Below are positions 1 to 11,900 of a stretch of DNA of 64,000 nt, in pieces. A program made the translations under genes and the position numbers. This DNA is from Harmothoe impar. Lineage: Eukaryota > Annelida > Polychaeta > Phyllodocida > Polynoidae. The stretch is taken from contig OX381710.1 of NCBI GenBank assembly GCA_947462335.1, positions 31,301,004 through 31,365,003 on the forward strand, read 5' to 3'. Position 1 is the first letter of the stretch, and each line of letters starts with the position of its first letter. Under the pieces are notes generated by a model that did not search any database, was not told the origin of the DNA, and was given only the letters and a program-made list of their open reading frames with translations.

Positions 1-515
1 TAATCTCCTCTATGGCGGATCTTGTTGAACAAAATATGACTTGTCGCAGTTCCCTGTAAACACTTCCCAGAAATGGTTTCCCTGGTGAGGTTCTACTAAA
101 CTTGTTGACACAGGGGCGGGCCCCTGGGTCATATGCACGATTAAGACGTTTTTGCCAGAGCAAGTAAATGTATTGCTGCATTATACTCAAATCGCATGCT
201 ATATCTAGAGCCATAGTTTGAGACTCAGAGGTCACCAGGATGACTCTATGGTTCTTAAAATAATCAGGAGTATCATTAAATCATTAGATATTCTTGTTAA
301 AAAGCTATTTCCTCATGTCAGATCATTAATAATTATTAGGCCGTTAGACTCAGTAGGAGCCTGACCTAGTACATAATCAATGGGTAAGCCATCTAGACAT
401 AACCATCGGAGAAGTGTGTAATTTGTATGATAATTATGTGTCACTGAACCTATTTTCAAAGCATATAGAACAAAGAAGAGTGGTGCATTATATCCTGATT
501 TATTCATCCCACCAG
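1..515. other. MATE gene intron sequence, no exon recognised
   Basis: This stretch lies directly upstream of the first MATE exon in the window. The exon at 516 begins in phase (its first two bases complete a codon started in an upstream exon), so 1-515 should be intron, with the earlier exons lying before the window. No convincing exon or repeat is visible here. Confidence 0.6.
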
Positions 516-3500
516 GCCTTCTTGGGACAGCAGAACTTGGGGCACAGTCTCTCGTCATGCAAGTGGAAATTGTCCTGTATATGGTCAGTATTTCATTCTC
601 GATTTGACATAGACTTTATTTCTGTTTTCATGACAATTAAGTATAGTTTTAATCCTATATAGATGCGGTTATTGAATTGAAATTGTGCTTGCAGTTCCCA
701 CTAGGAAATGGTATTGCGGCTTCTATCCGCGTTGGACAGTTTCTTGGTTCTGGTGATGCAAAATCGGCCTGTACCGCTGCTCGAGTAGCAATTACCTTCA
801 TCGGTAAGTTAATCACAAGTCACGTGGATACAGAACCTTGTTTCCTGACAAGTCATTAAGTCTTGGTCAACGCTGATGAACCAGTTGATAATGTTGACTT
901 AACGTCCAATTGTCTGGGAACATACATGTATACTTTATAGTAATATAACTATTCCATATCACCACCGCCACAACGTTCCGAAGAGTATTTCCATCATAAT
1001 TGATTATGAGTTTTAAAACATGATAACATGATAATGTGCTTGGAATAGTGGCATAATCATAGCCAACATTAAACTCCATTTAAGATATGTCAAAGGTCCG
1101 TTGCTGGTAAACAGGTATATCCCCTGAATAATGACGTTGAACAATGGGTTTAACCCCACTGCAATAACACCATTTCTGTTCCTTCTATTTCTTTTCTAGG
1201 CATGATGGGCATTGTGCTGGGGATTTTGATGGTTATTCTGAAAGACAGTTTGCCACTGATATTCTCAAATGATGCGTAAGTGTATGTTCCAGCTGGAGGA
1301 TTATATTATTATCAGCTATTTCCCTCGCGTTTCTATTCATAATGTCATCATTCTCGTTTTAGTGTGCACCGCACAAAAAACAATGTCTGACACATGATGA
1401 CTATTCCGCTCCATTTATACTTTTAATTGTAATCATATTGCTCTATTCATTTAAATACATATTTAGTAATAAGTCATTTATCCAATTACTATTTCAAATA
1501 TATGTTTTTTAGGGATGTGATTTCGGTGGCATCCACGATATTCCCGGTGATGGGTGTCTACATGCTGTTTGACTGTGTGGCAGTAAGTAGCCATTATCCT
1601 GAAATACAATTTATGTGACAAGAGTATTCCTCCATATAAATGGTTTAAAGGGTCGAGTTGAGTTTTGAAAATATTTTTATTGGCTGAAATTTACATGATC
1701 AAGTCAAGCAATTCAAAAATGGCCAATGTATACATGAAAAATAATTCAAGATCCAGAAATCTTCCTTTGCTTATACTGGAAGTCAACAGAGAGTATTGTC
1801 CACTTGGTTTGACATTAGACCACTTCAAAATACAAGAATCAAAAAGAGATAGTTTTGTTGTTGTTTATGCACAAAACTGAATGAAAATAAAATGGTACAA
1901 ATGACCCAAATGTGGGAATATTTCCTTTCAAGTAAAATCTGCACATGTCGGCAATGCGGTCATATATAGAAGTAATATTAATGTTCACAAAGTTCTACTA
2001 AAACATGCATATGGATATTGCCCCCGGATAGGAGGATCTTGGACCGAGTGGTTCCAACTCATCTTCTAGACACCAAAGAAAGGAAAATCACCCTTGTCAT
2101 ATTACTCAGTACTGTGATGAGAATTCTGGCTTTTTGAGTGGTCTTCTTGAAACAACTGATCAATAGACAGTCATGAACCTTTTGGGCTGAAAATGATAAA
2201 TTTATCATAACGACCATTGCTTTCACAATTTCCTTTGGTTTTATTTCAGGGGACATGTGCTGGGATTCTCAGGGGGTGTGGCACTCAGAGACTTGGCGCA
2301 GCCATTGTCTTCATTGGCTACTTTGCAGCTCTGGCCATAGGAATCCCATTGATGTTTTTGACACCACTGAAAGTTCCAGGTAGGCTGTTAGGATATGTGC
2401 CACCCCGTAGAAATAAAATGTATTGACATAACATATTCAGTGAACTAGTGCAGTAAACAAAATGGGTAAAACAGGTGGGAAGGAACTAAAGTTCCGGCCC
2501 GGAAGTGCAGGGGACGCAGGTGCATAGTCATTGCATCCGGCCCGGAAGCCCCATGGTATCTTCCCACAGTCTAGCCATATATAATGTATATCCCTACTAC
2601 ACTGCTCTGGTCAGGATGGTTGATGTTTGGGTTATTTTGTGCTTTAACACCCTATGTGATGCTTTGTTGTAATAAGCCACCCAAGTATGTCATATTAGAT
2701 TTTACGTCCCTGGTGAAATAGTGTGTCCTTAAATATGTGATGGTGGGCGACATAGTTAACATTTATAACATTAAATGTGTCTGGTAGTACCATAGGATAA
2801 CGATAACACCGCATTGCTGGCAACCCACACTTTTGCCTTTTCAACTGTGGATATGGGAACAATAAAATAACACAGACTAATCTTATTAAACAACGAATTT
2901 GTATGATTTCAGGATTTTGGATCGCTCTGGCCATAGCCTTGTGCTTTGATTCCATCATCTTCTTCACTTACATCATGAGAATAGATTGGGAGAAAGAAGC
3001 AATGCTGGTGAGAAGATCACATTTTTAAAATATTACCCTTAGTTAAAAGGCTTTATTACAATATACACATATTTATACTGTTATACTACATCTGTCTCAT
3101 TTGTTCATTAGGCTTATGAACGTGTCAATGTGGGAACAACGAAGACGAGAGAGCACAGTTCTGTAATAGAAGATGAGGAGAAAAGGGGTCAGTATGATAG
3201 TTATTAATATATCATTGTAGTATACTATAATATGTTATTAGGCCTTTAGACACGATGCATGTACAGAGATAAGATGAAATTGCTAGCATAACTCCTGACG
3301 TCATATCGATAGCGTTTCCCAGATGTTAAGGTCTATATTTTGGGTATAATGGAAGCTAAACAGTTACTATCTTGTCTATCTGGTAATGGCATAATTTCTT
3401 ATTCAACTTCTGTTGTATTGTAAGCTACAATATCTCTTCCTTCCCTCGCATACAGCTCTTTTGTCATCAAGTAACATCCACAACCATATGTCCTCGGACA

Positions 3501-3748
3501 TGTCCCATAACTTTGAAGACAACTCGAGCAGAAGGACGTCATTAGCCTCTGTGCTGTGTCGGCGTGTTGTAGCGGCCATGGTGATGGTGGCCATCCTGGT
3601 GTTGGGTGTCGTGCTACGTGTGGCAGTGATAGAGCTACCAGACTCTCCGGCTGCAGGAGGAGCAGTTCCAACCAGCACCTCTCTGGTGGCAAACAGCACT
3701 GAGCTGCTCTACTCTACCGTCACTGCCAGTCTGACAAGCACATTCTAA
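516..3748 (+). CDS. SLC47A-like: MATE (multidrug and toxin extrusion) transporter, SLC47-like, C-terminal half, 8 exons
   Basis: Proton-coupled antiporters of this family export organic cations across the plasma membrane. Coding exons are 516-583, 695-803, 1200-1275, 1513-1582, 2250-2379, 2913-3007, 3112-3187 and 3456-3748 (TAA at 3746-3748). Every intron is GT-AG and all phases agree, giving about 305 residues. The first exon reads ...GTAELGAQSLVMQ, the second GIAASIRVGQFLGSGDA, and the fifth AGILRGCGTQRLGA; these are the MATE C-lobe signatures (compare vertebrate MATE1 ELGAQS, SVAASVRVGNALGAGD, GGVLRGSGNQKVGA). A hydrophobic helix in the last exon (about 3560-3630) matches the extra C-terminal helix of animal MATEs, preceded by a low-conservation cytosolic loop. 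The N-terminal half lies upstream of the window. Subfamily is not resolved. No frameshift or stop is seen, so the gene looks functional. Confidence 0.93.
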
Positions 3749-3807
3749 GTAGATAATAGGATTGTGTATGTGCCAGAGATAGAGATTGGGTGATTGTGTA
3801 CGCCCTA

Positions 3808-3813
3808 AATAAA
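3808..3813 (+). promoter_or_regulatory. Poly(A) signal of the MATE gene
   Basis: AATAAA lies 60 bases after the MATE stop codon, followed by a GT- and T-rich stretch at 3838-3860, the usual arrangement of an animal cleavage site. A second AATAAA occurs near 3975 and could be an alternative site. Confidence 0.6.
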
Positions 3814-3859
3814 GTCGGGCGTCCATCAGTCGGTGTAAATCGGTCTTTTTTTGTTTTTG

Positions 3860-5613
3860 TTTTTAATTGTTTTATGTGGGTAAATGATACAATTAGCAAT
3901 AGAAATGCAACGCTGATACGCTAGGTGTAATGCCTGTTACCAGTGATAATTGTATTATTTACCAAAATGTATAAATAAATCGGCCAACAAAAAGCATTCC
4001 ATCGGGTAGTGGACGATCAGCTATAGGCTTCTTTTACACTGAGCATCTCCACCCTTCTAGTCTCAGTTTAACTGTATAGGAACTGAAAGGGTTTTCTGTT
4101 ATTTAAGAGTGGCTGCAGAGAGCACGTCTTACAAAAAGCGTTTCTGTTCTGTAATAGCAATTTAACCTGTGAAGTAGCAGTTTGTTTGTAAATAATTAAG
4201 AGAAATCGTTTTAGGGAAGGAAAAAATGGTATTTAAATACCAATTCTGACAGGTGCTTCGGTTACAAGTTGGACAGTCATTTCATAGGGGCTACTATGTA
4301 GGAGGTAGGAAGGTCCAACTAACTAGAACTGTAGAATAGAGAGTTTCTGATGATTCACAACGATTTTGCCCTCAACGAAAGAGTGTGACGTCACCAAGGG
4401 AATTCCCTTGGTGTTGCCCCGAATTTAGACTGGTTTTGGTATATTTTTGTAATTAGGACAGGTGAGGAAACTAACTGCCTATACAGCCAGGTTCAAACAA
4501 ATTTCCTGAACAAATTATCTTGCTACCCTTAATATTTGTTTTCGTTTGAGGGTTCAGGAACGATCACTTAAAGAATATCTGCCCAGAAATACAAAGTACA
4601 AATGTTCTAAGCTAATTATCTTCCCCATTAGCTTGTGTTTATCGTTCACATGCGAGTTCTTGAAAAAGAAAAGAGAAAAACCTTCCTGTACATATAGAAA
4701 TGAATATCTCAGTCAGGGTTCTAAAACAGTCATACTTCATATATACAGATCGACATGCTGATATACTTTTGTATTGGAAGATATGCTGAACTTAGCTGCA
4801 TATCGGTGGCAACATCAGCATTTGACGTTGTGTATTAAAGTGATGTACAGAAGTTTGAGGTGGGTATAGGTGCAGTTTAAATGCACATATACATGCATAT
4901 CACTTTTATATCATAGGTGATCTATTTATGAGTTAGAGAGGAGAAGTTGGCCATTAACTTTGGTCATTATAATGACATTGTGTACATGCATGTTTGTTGA
5001 AATAAAGTCAAGTTTTTAGAAATACATGATGGCATTGAATTTATGATTAAGATGCTACATTGGTGAAAATACTCGCAATTGCATCACTTGCATTGATCAA
5101 TGGGGATGTCAGTGTACATCATGTTTGAATGTCTCTATCAATGAGTATTAATTGAGCGCAGATGTTTCAAATTAAAAGTAAAACTCAGCGTATTCCATCA
5201 TCTTCGTCCTTGAGTCGTTGTGCGCCCATGCCAGGTGGCGCCACAAAATTAGACTTAAGTAGGCCTATATTAGACTATATTCGCCTTTTTACTGTTTCAA
5301 TATAGTTCAGTTGTTTCTATATGACATTGTATTCGCAGACATTCTATGACTATGATTATGGAATATGAGCAATTTAAGATTTGTTCTGTACATGTGGGAT
5401 ATGGATGATGAGGCACCGATTTAGAAAGGCGTTATTTAACAAGGCAGTCTTCCCAAGGGGAAATTGTCATTCATCATAGAAAACTGTGATAAAACTACGA
5501 ACATATCTATGGACAGAATATATGCTGAATAAAGACTCCAGAAAAGCTGTATCAAGTCTCATGAGGTTCCCATTTAGCACTGGTATTACTGCGTTTGTTG
5601 TTATTATTAGATA
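3860..5613. other. Intergenic DNA, nothing recognised
   Basis: AT-rich sequence between the MATE 3' end and the first TA-flanked element. Only short open frames without family resemblance occur. No tandem repeat, RNA gene or transposon end was recognised. Confidence 0.5.
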
Positions 5614-5615
5614 TA

Positions 5616-6771
5616 CCCTAGTAGCAAACACACTGTGGCCCCGGACGGGGCCAGACTGTGTTTGCAAGTCTGGCCCGGAGTGGGCTAACCGACGGGCTCC
5701 CGTCGGTTTAGGGCACTGGGCTTTGGTCTGCGGGCTTCCCATGTTGGGCGCGGATCGGGTTTTGGACGGGAAGCCCACTTTGGGCTCAGATCAGTTTTTG
5801 GACGGGCTTCCCACTTTGGGCTCAGATTGGTTTTTGGACGGGCTGAAATTGGGTTCAGATCGGTTTTTGGTCGGGTTGAAAGCGGGCTAAGATCGGATAA
5901 TTATGGGTTTTTAGAATCTATTCAATCATTCTCCAATTATTTTCTTGTATTTGTTTAACCAGATATCCTAGGTCCTGCTAATCAACCCAAGGCATAATCA
6001 TACTCTTCCTACCCAATAATGTAAGTATCAAGCAGGCCTATTATCATCAGGTTTGAGCCACATGCAGCATAGACAAGTGTCTATGGTGCACATTGGCCTT
6101 CAAAGCCATAGTTCATACCTACATGGGGCACATGAGTCTTGTATTAAGATTGTAATGCCACAGAAATAGTGTTTACACTGGATAGCTGCTTAGAGAACCT
6201 CCTTTTCATCATTCAAATATATATTCTATCTTATTTCTAAACTGTGAGAACATCTATTTATTGTTTCCTATTCTACATCACTTTAACATTTTATTGTATT
6301 ATTATATAATGTCAATTTCATCTGGCTTTGTTGGAAAACTCTAGATATTGTATAGTAGTGACATCTGGTGTCAATCATCAGAACTATTAGACCAGTTGCC
6401 CCGTCCAAACCCAACCTCAGCCCTCATCGGCCCGGAGTGGGCTAACCGACCGGCCGCCGTTGGTTTAGGGCACTGGGTTTTGGTGTGGCCCCAAGCGGGC
6501 TGCCCGAATTGGGCTCAGAACGGGTTTTGGACGGGTTTCCTGTCTTCTGGCCAACATGAACCCAAAGCGGGTAGCCCTCTTTGAAACTGATCTGAGCCCA
6601 AATCGGGCAGCCCGCTTTGAAACTGATCTGAGCCCAAAATGTGCAGCCCGATCGGGGCCACACTTCAGCCCAGCCATCTGCCCAACATGAAACCCAGCTC
6701 AGTTTTGCCCGAATTCAAACAGCCAATCCGAGCTAAAACCAAAATGGCCCTGTGCGGGCTTGCTACTAGGG
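5616..6771. mobile_element. TA-flanked inverted-repeat element, copy A (1156 bp, full length)
   Basis: The ends are inverted: CCCTAGTAGCAA at 5616 and TTGCTACTAGGG ending at 6771, each flanked by TA. The same element is present at 47872-49032 (full) and 45156-46124 (3' truncated). GC-rich subterminal blocks contain about 33 bp tandem units built on a TTTTTGGACGGG core. The AT-rich centre has no open frame of note, so it is non-autonomous. The 2 bp TA duplication is what Tc1/mariner-type transposases produce, but the superfamily is an inference. Short open frames across the subterminal repeats are by-products of the repeats. Confidence 0.88.
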
Positions 6772-6773
6772 TA

Positions 6774-8714
6774 ATTAACTTGTAAAGGATAATTAGTCAT
6801 GGGGTTCAGTTCATGCATCCTTCTCATGTGGACAATTACTGACCTTTATACAGTCCGGTAATACAGGCCATGATAGGGTATGAACTATTTTCACTCGTTT
6901 TATTGACATGAAATTATCTCATAGCAAGACAAACAATGTTGTATAACAATGTACAGTGAACATATTTGTAGATTGATATAATAATCTTGAAGGCTTACTC
7001 AGTGGCGGTGCTCTCCTTTCATAACATAAATTTTCACTTAGAAAAACATTATACGTTCTAATGTACGTATTATGTGTTATTCGTGTTACATAATCATTCG
7101 GCAAGCTACCCAGAAACTACTCTGGTGTGACGTCGATCGGATAATTATAACAATACAGAACATATTGATGTAACATTTCAAATTGTGAACACAATGGGCA
7201 TTACAATGTAACCACGTACACGTAGTGAATGTACATATCTTTTATAGCAACCTATATAACGGTAAAATGATAATAAAATAGAAGGAAATGGATGAGAGAC
7301 ACAGACATATAAAGCGGCAGCAAGAGGATAGGGAGAGAAGGAGATAGAGAAAGACTCACAGAGACACAGAGGGATAGAGATGGGATAAACATGGGAAATA
7401 AAAAGATAGGCAAAGGGGGACACAGCAGATAACTGTAATGAGACTGACAAAAACAGGAACAGTGTCGTAATTCGAGAGGAAATTTGACAAAAACCTGACC
7501 AACACTCTCCATCCTATGATGGGATTGCTTCATACATTTTCTTTGTATGCGCCATGAGTTAGGAATCAACCGAACTCTAGCCTCTACTCCAAACATTAGC
7601 TACTTAAACGACCTTTAGACATTTAATTCATATTAATCCAGAATCCAACTCAAAGTAGGTTTACCTTCTAGAGATTGCTCCGGGTAAACCTCAAAATGTC
7701 GCCTAGTTCGTGCATGACCATACTACGAATGTACATGTATATATGATTGTCGATTATTAACTATGCCATTAGAAATAAACATATAGAACAATTTCGGTGT
7801 CATTACAGTGTGCATTTCCATGTAATTATGATAACATGAACATGACTCAAATGTGATGGACGTATTCGGGACCCGTGTTACTGAAAAACGATTTAAACAA
7901 TATAGATATCGGTATATGTACAAGATATCATTGTCGCATTGCTTTGTCAACATCTTGACGAAAGGTACACCGTTTTATCTCTGCGGTTTGCAATGCGTGA
8001 ATACCAGGTATTGTCAACCATTACATTGAATACTCAGTTCACTGCAGGCTCTCAGTTCAGCTAGTGGCCTTATAAAAAGATTTTTACAACAGGCTTGGAG
8101 AGAAGTGTAGGGAGCCAAAAAAAACTAACCCCATTTTAGAAAAAAAAGAACGATGTGTTAGTTACTATAACTGATACGGATTGGCCCCGATAACTTCGAA
8201 CCCTGCTCGCTGTTAAAGACTTGCCACTCCCTTAACATTTAGATTTCAGATGTAAAATAAACTAGTCATGTCTATCTTCATTATCAGATTATAAACGCGT
8301 TTGGTACAACTTCCCCCAACTTAAGGTAGGAGTGCAAGGATAAGCTACCTTTCATCAATGACATGGCCCACAAATTTTCATCTCAAGCTAAATCAGCAAA
8401 GAGTAAAATTCCATACGTATGAAGCTTTGTAGTGATACGCCATTACGCGCATTCATTCAGAGTGGTCCCCCAGCATCAAATTCTGCTGCTTTTCAAGTAG
8501 AGATGTAGTGATGGAACCGTTAAATATATTCCTATCAGAGCACTCATAGGTTCAAGGCACACTATAGTTACGGCAAGATACGATTTATAAGAGGGTGTCC
8601 ATGGATTATGGGGGCTACCATCGCGGACATGATACTCATAATGGTATGACTCATCAGTGCCCTTTATCTCAACCATCTAAATCAAAAATGGTGGATACTT
8701 CAGACCTGTAGTTC
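6774..8714. other. Intergenic DNA, nothing recognised
   Basis: No gene, RNA or complete transposon was recognised. A purine-rich strand (about 7300-7420) gives rise to spurious minus-strand open frames. Confidence 0.5.
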
Positions 8715-8719
8715 CATCT
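8715..8719. repeat. Target site duplication of the gypsy element, left copy
   Basis: CATCT lies immediately outside the left LTR and is repeated at 13494-13498 immediately outside the right LTR: the 5 bp duplication expected of a Ty3/gypsy integrase. Confidence 0.9.
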
Positions 8720-8890
8720 TGTGGTGTATGTGGGAAGAAATTCAGTGATGAAAAAAGTAGAGACTGAGGCAAGTCTAACTTCTTCTGCAGGGTAGGCACA
8801 ACTGACTATAGTTTGCCGCGCTTTTATTGCTACTTCCGGTATGAGCAGGTTTAAGGTCTCACAATGCTATTTCGACATATGTATATTACA
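8720..8890 (-). repeat. 3' LTR of the gypsy element (171 bp)
   Basis: Matches 13323-13493 without a visible difference. In element sense it begins TGTAATATAC and ends with CACCACA. The adjacent purine run on the element strand (AAAGGTGGAGGGA, complement of 8891-8903) marks it as the 3' LTR. Confidence 0.95.
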
Positions 8891-8903
8891 TCCCTCCACC
8901 TTT
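8891..8903 (-). promoter_or_regulatory. Polypurine tract of the gypsy element
   Basis: On the minus strand AAAGGTGGAGGGA directly precedes the 3' LTR, the position of the plus-strand primer in LTR retrotransposons. Confidence 0.8.
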
Positions 8904-8913
8904 AGTTTTGTAC

Positions 8914-11900
8914 TCATAAGTCCAGTCTGGTAGGTGGCTTGATTACTCTGGTAGACTTTCTAATACCAACTGGTGCAGGGCTACTTGCTCTTGGTGTAGG
9001 AGGCGTAGCACTAGGTAGAGGAGGCACATGGTGGTCTTGTGGAGTCGCTGGAGTGGTACTTGGAGGAGTACTGGGCTTCGGCATTGCAGCTGGCACTGGG
9101 ATCTGAGGTGCAGGTGCAGGTGCAATGTAAGGCGGTATTGGTCGATTCTCCATGGTGCGACCGTTATCACGACACTCAGGCTCAGTTGGGACACGAGCTC
9201 GAATGTGGTCCATGTGGCGTCTCCACACTCGTCCATCGTCAAGACGCACAATATACGTGACTGGACCAGTCTTTGATTGGAGCACTCCCGGCATCCACTT
9301 GGGCATACCAGCAAAATTCACGACCCACACGGCATCGCCAACAAAGAAGTCACGTGGGATGACTGCAGGCTGATGGTACTGCCGTGCATATGATTGTCTA
9401 TCCATAACCTTATTGGACAGAGACGGATGAAGTACATCCAACAGGAAACGTGGCTTACGTTTCATCAGTAACTCTGCTGGTGCTCGTCCAGTAGTCGTCT
9501 GTGGAGTAACACAGTATCTGGAAAGGTAGCGTATTACCTTAGTTTCCAGATCCTCACCTGGCGTTTTCTTGATACCTTCCTTAAGCGTCTGTACGGCTCG
9601 CTCAGCTAAACCATTACTGGCTGGGTGGTATGGAGCAGTACAGATATGCTTAATAGCATTTTTCTTACAGAACTCTTGAAACTCTGAACTTGTAAAACAA
9701 CTTCCGTTGTCACTCACAAGTACAACTGGAGTTCCATGAACAAAGAATGTTCGTCTCAACTTCCTTATAGTAGCTTTGGAAGTGGATGTGTTCATGACAT
9801 GAGCATCAATGTACTTTGAATGAGCATCTACAATCACTAGAATCATTTGTCCATCAATTGGGCCAGCATAGTCTATATGGATCCGATGCCAAGGTTTACC
9901 AGGCCACTCCCAAGGATGGAGCTGAGCATGCGGCGGAGACTTGGATTGGACTTGACACTGCTGACATGATTTCACTTTAAGCTCGATATCAGCATCGATT
10001 CCTGGCCACCAAACATAACTGCGTGCGAGTGATTTCATCCTAACGATTCCTGGATGGCACTCATGGAGTTGCTCAAGAACACAGTCACGAGCTTGTGGTG
10101 GTATTATCACACGCAAACCCCACATCAAGCAACCTTGTTCTGCACACAGTTCTTCCCTCCTGCGAAAGTATGGTGCCAGTTCTTCGGACACGCTATAAGG
10201 CCAACCCTTCAAAACAAAGTTTTGGACGGAAGCCATGATCGGGTCTCGAGCGGTCCAAGAAGCAATTTGAGTACATGTCAAAACCTCAGAACACGTTAGA
10301 ACCTCAAAAGCCAACACTGTTTCAGCAGGCACAGGCACGGTGAAGTACGGTGTCGTTAAAGGTAACCGGCTTAGTCCGTCAGCATTGCCGTTCTCCTTGC
10401 CTGGCTTGTAACGTAAACGATATTGGTAATTTGACATTGTCAGTGACCAACGCTGTAAGCGGGCAGTGGACATCGGACTGATGAGTTTGTCCTCTTTCAG
10501 CGGGCCCAACAGCGGCTTATGGTCTGTTTCCACGGTGAATTCGCGACCATACAAATACTTATGAAACTTGGTCACACCGAAGATTACGGCGAGCCCTTCG
10601 CGCTCGATTTGTGCATAGTTCTTCTCAGCGGGAGCTAACGATCTGGATGCAAATGCGATCGGTCGGTCGGAGCCATCCGGCATCCGATGAGAGAGTACCG
10701 CACCCAGGCCGTACGATGACGCATCACAGCCAAGAAGCAATGGTAGAGCCGGGTTGTAGGGAACTAACACTTGCGAAGATTGCAATAGTTCCTTTGATTT
10801 AGCAAACGCTTGTTCCTGTTCTGGCCCCCACTTCCACGGAACATCCTTCTGTAGGAGCTGATTCAGTGGTGCGAGTGTCGAGCTGAGGTTCCTTAGGAAC
10901 TTGTGGTAGTAGTTTACCATTCCCAGGAAACTGCGGAGTTCACTCACATTGGTAGGAGGTGGTGCGTTCTGAAGAGCTGCTACTTTCTCGGTAGTCGGGT
11001 GAATTCCTTCTGCATCCAGCTTGTGACCTAGATAGACACAGGAATCTTGGAGAAACACGCACTTCTCACCTCTCAGACGTAGTCCTGCCTGCTGCAGCCG
11101 ACCCAGTACCGTCGTCAAGTTTTGATGTGCCTCCTCCTTTGTGTGCCCCGACACCAGGATATCGTCCAGATACACTGCTACCATGGGTATACCTTGAAGT
11201 ACCTGCTCCAGAACTCTCTGGAAAATACCTGGTGCGGAAGATACCCCAAAACACAAGCGTGTGTACTGGTACAAACCTTTTGTAGTGTTTATCGTTGTGA
11301 GTTCACGCGAATCCTCACTGAGAACTATCTGAGTATATGCATGACTGAGGTCCAACTTGGAAAAACAAACACCCCCAGCCAACTTTTGGTACAAATCATC
11401 AACATTCGGAATTGGATATTTGTCCACCTTTGCTGCTCTGTTGACAGTCAGTTTGTAATCACCACAAATGCGAATGTCACCATTCGGTTTCATTACCGGA
11501 ACGATTGGAGCAGCCCAATCTGCAAATTCAACTTTTACTATGACCCCGTCACGTTCGAGGCGATCAAGTTCAGCCTCGACCTTCTCTCTGAAAGACCAAG
11601 ATAGTGTTCGCGCCTTGAACTGACGTGGTTGCGCATCAGTGTCTATATACAGTTTCGCTTCGTAACCCTTTAACTTACCAAGCTCGGGTTTGAATAGGTC
11701 AGGGAATAGTTTCCTGTAGTCCACATCTGAAAGAGAATGCACTGCGGACCAATCAAGACGTAACTCGTTGATCCAGTCTCTTCCGAGAAGACATGGTCCT
11801 TGACCCTCGACAACTAATGCGTCAAGTTGCAATGACTGACCTGCATGCTGCACATTCAATGTTACACGACCAAGTGGCAATAGACTTGCACCTGAAAACA

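Noticed and set aside
5486..5890. 134-codon frame and its relatives at 45.1 and 47.8 kb as a gene
   Set aside because: They run from flanking DNA into the subterminal tandem repeats of the TA-flanked element and differ between copies.
11122..11604. Plus-strand frame of 160 codons
   Set aside because: It lies antisense to the reverse transcriptase region of gag-pol and has no family resemblance.
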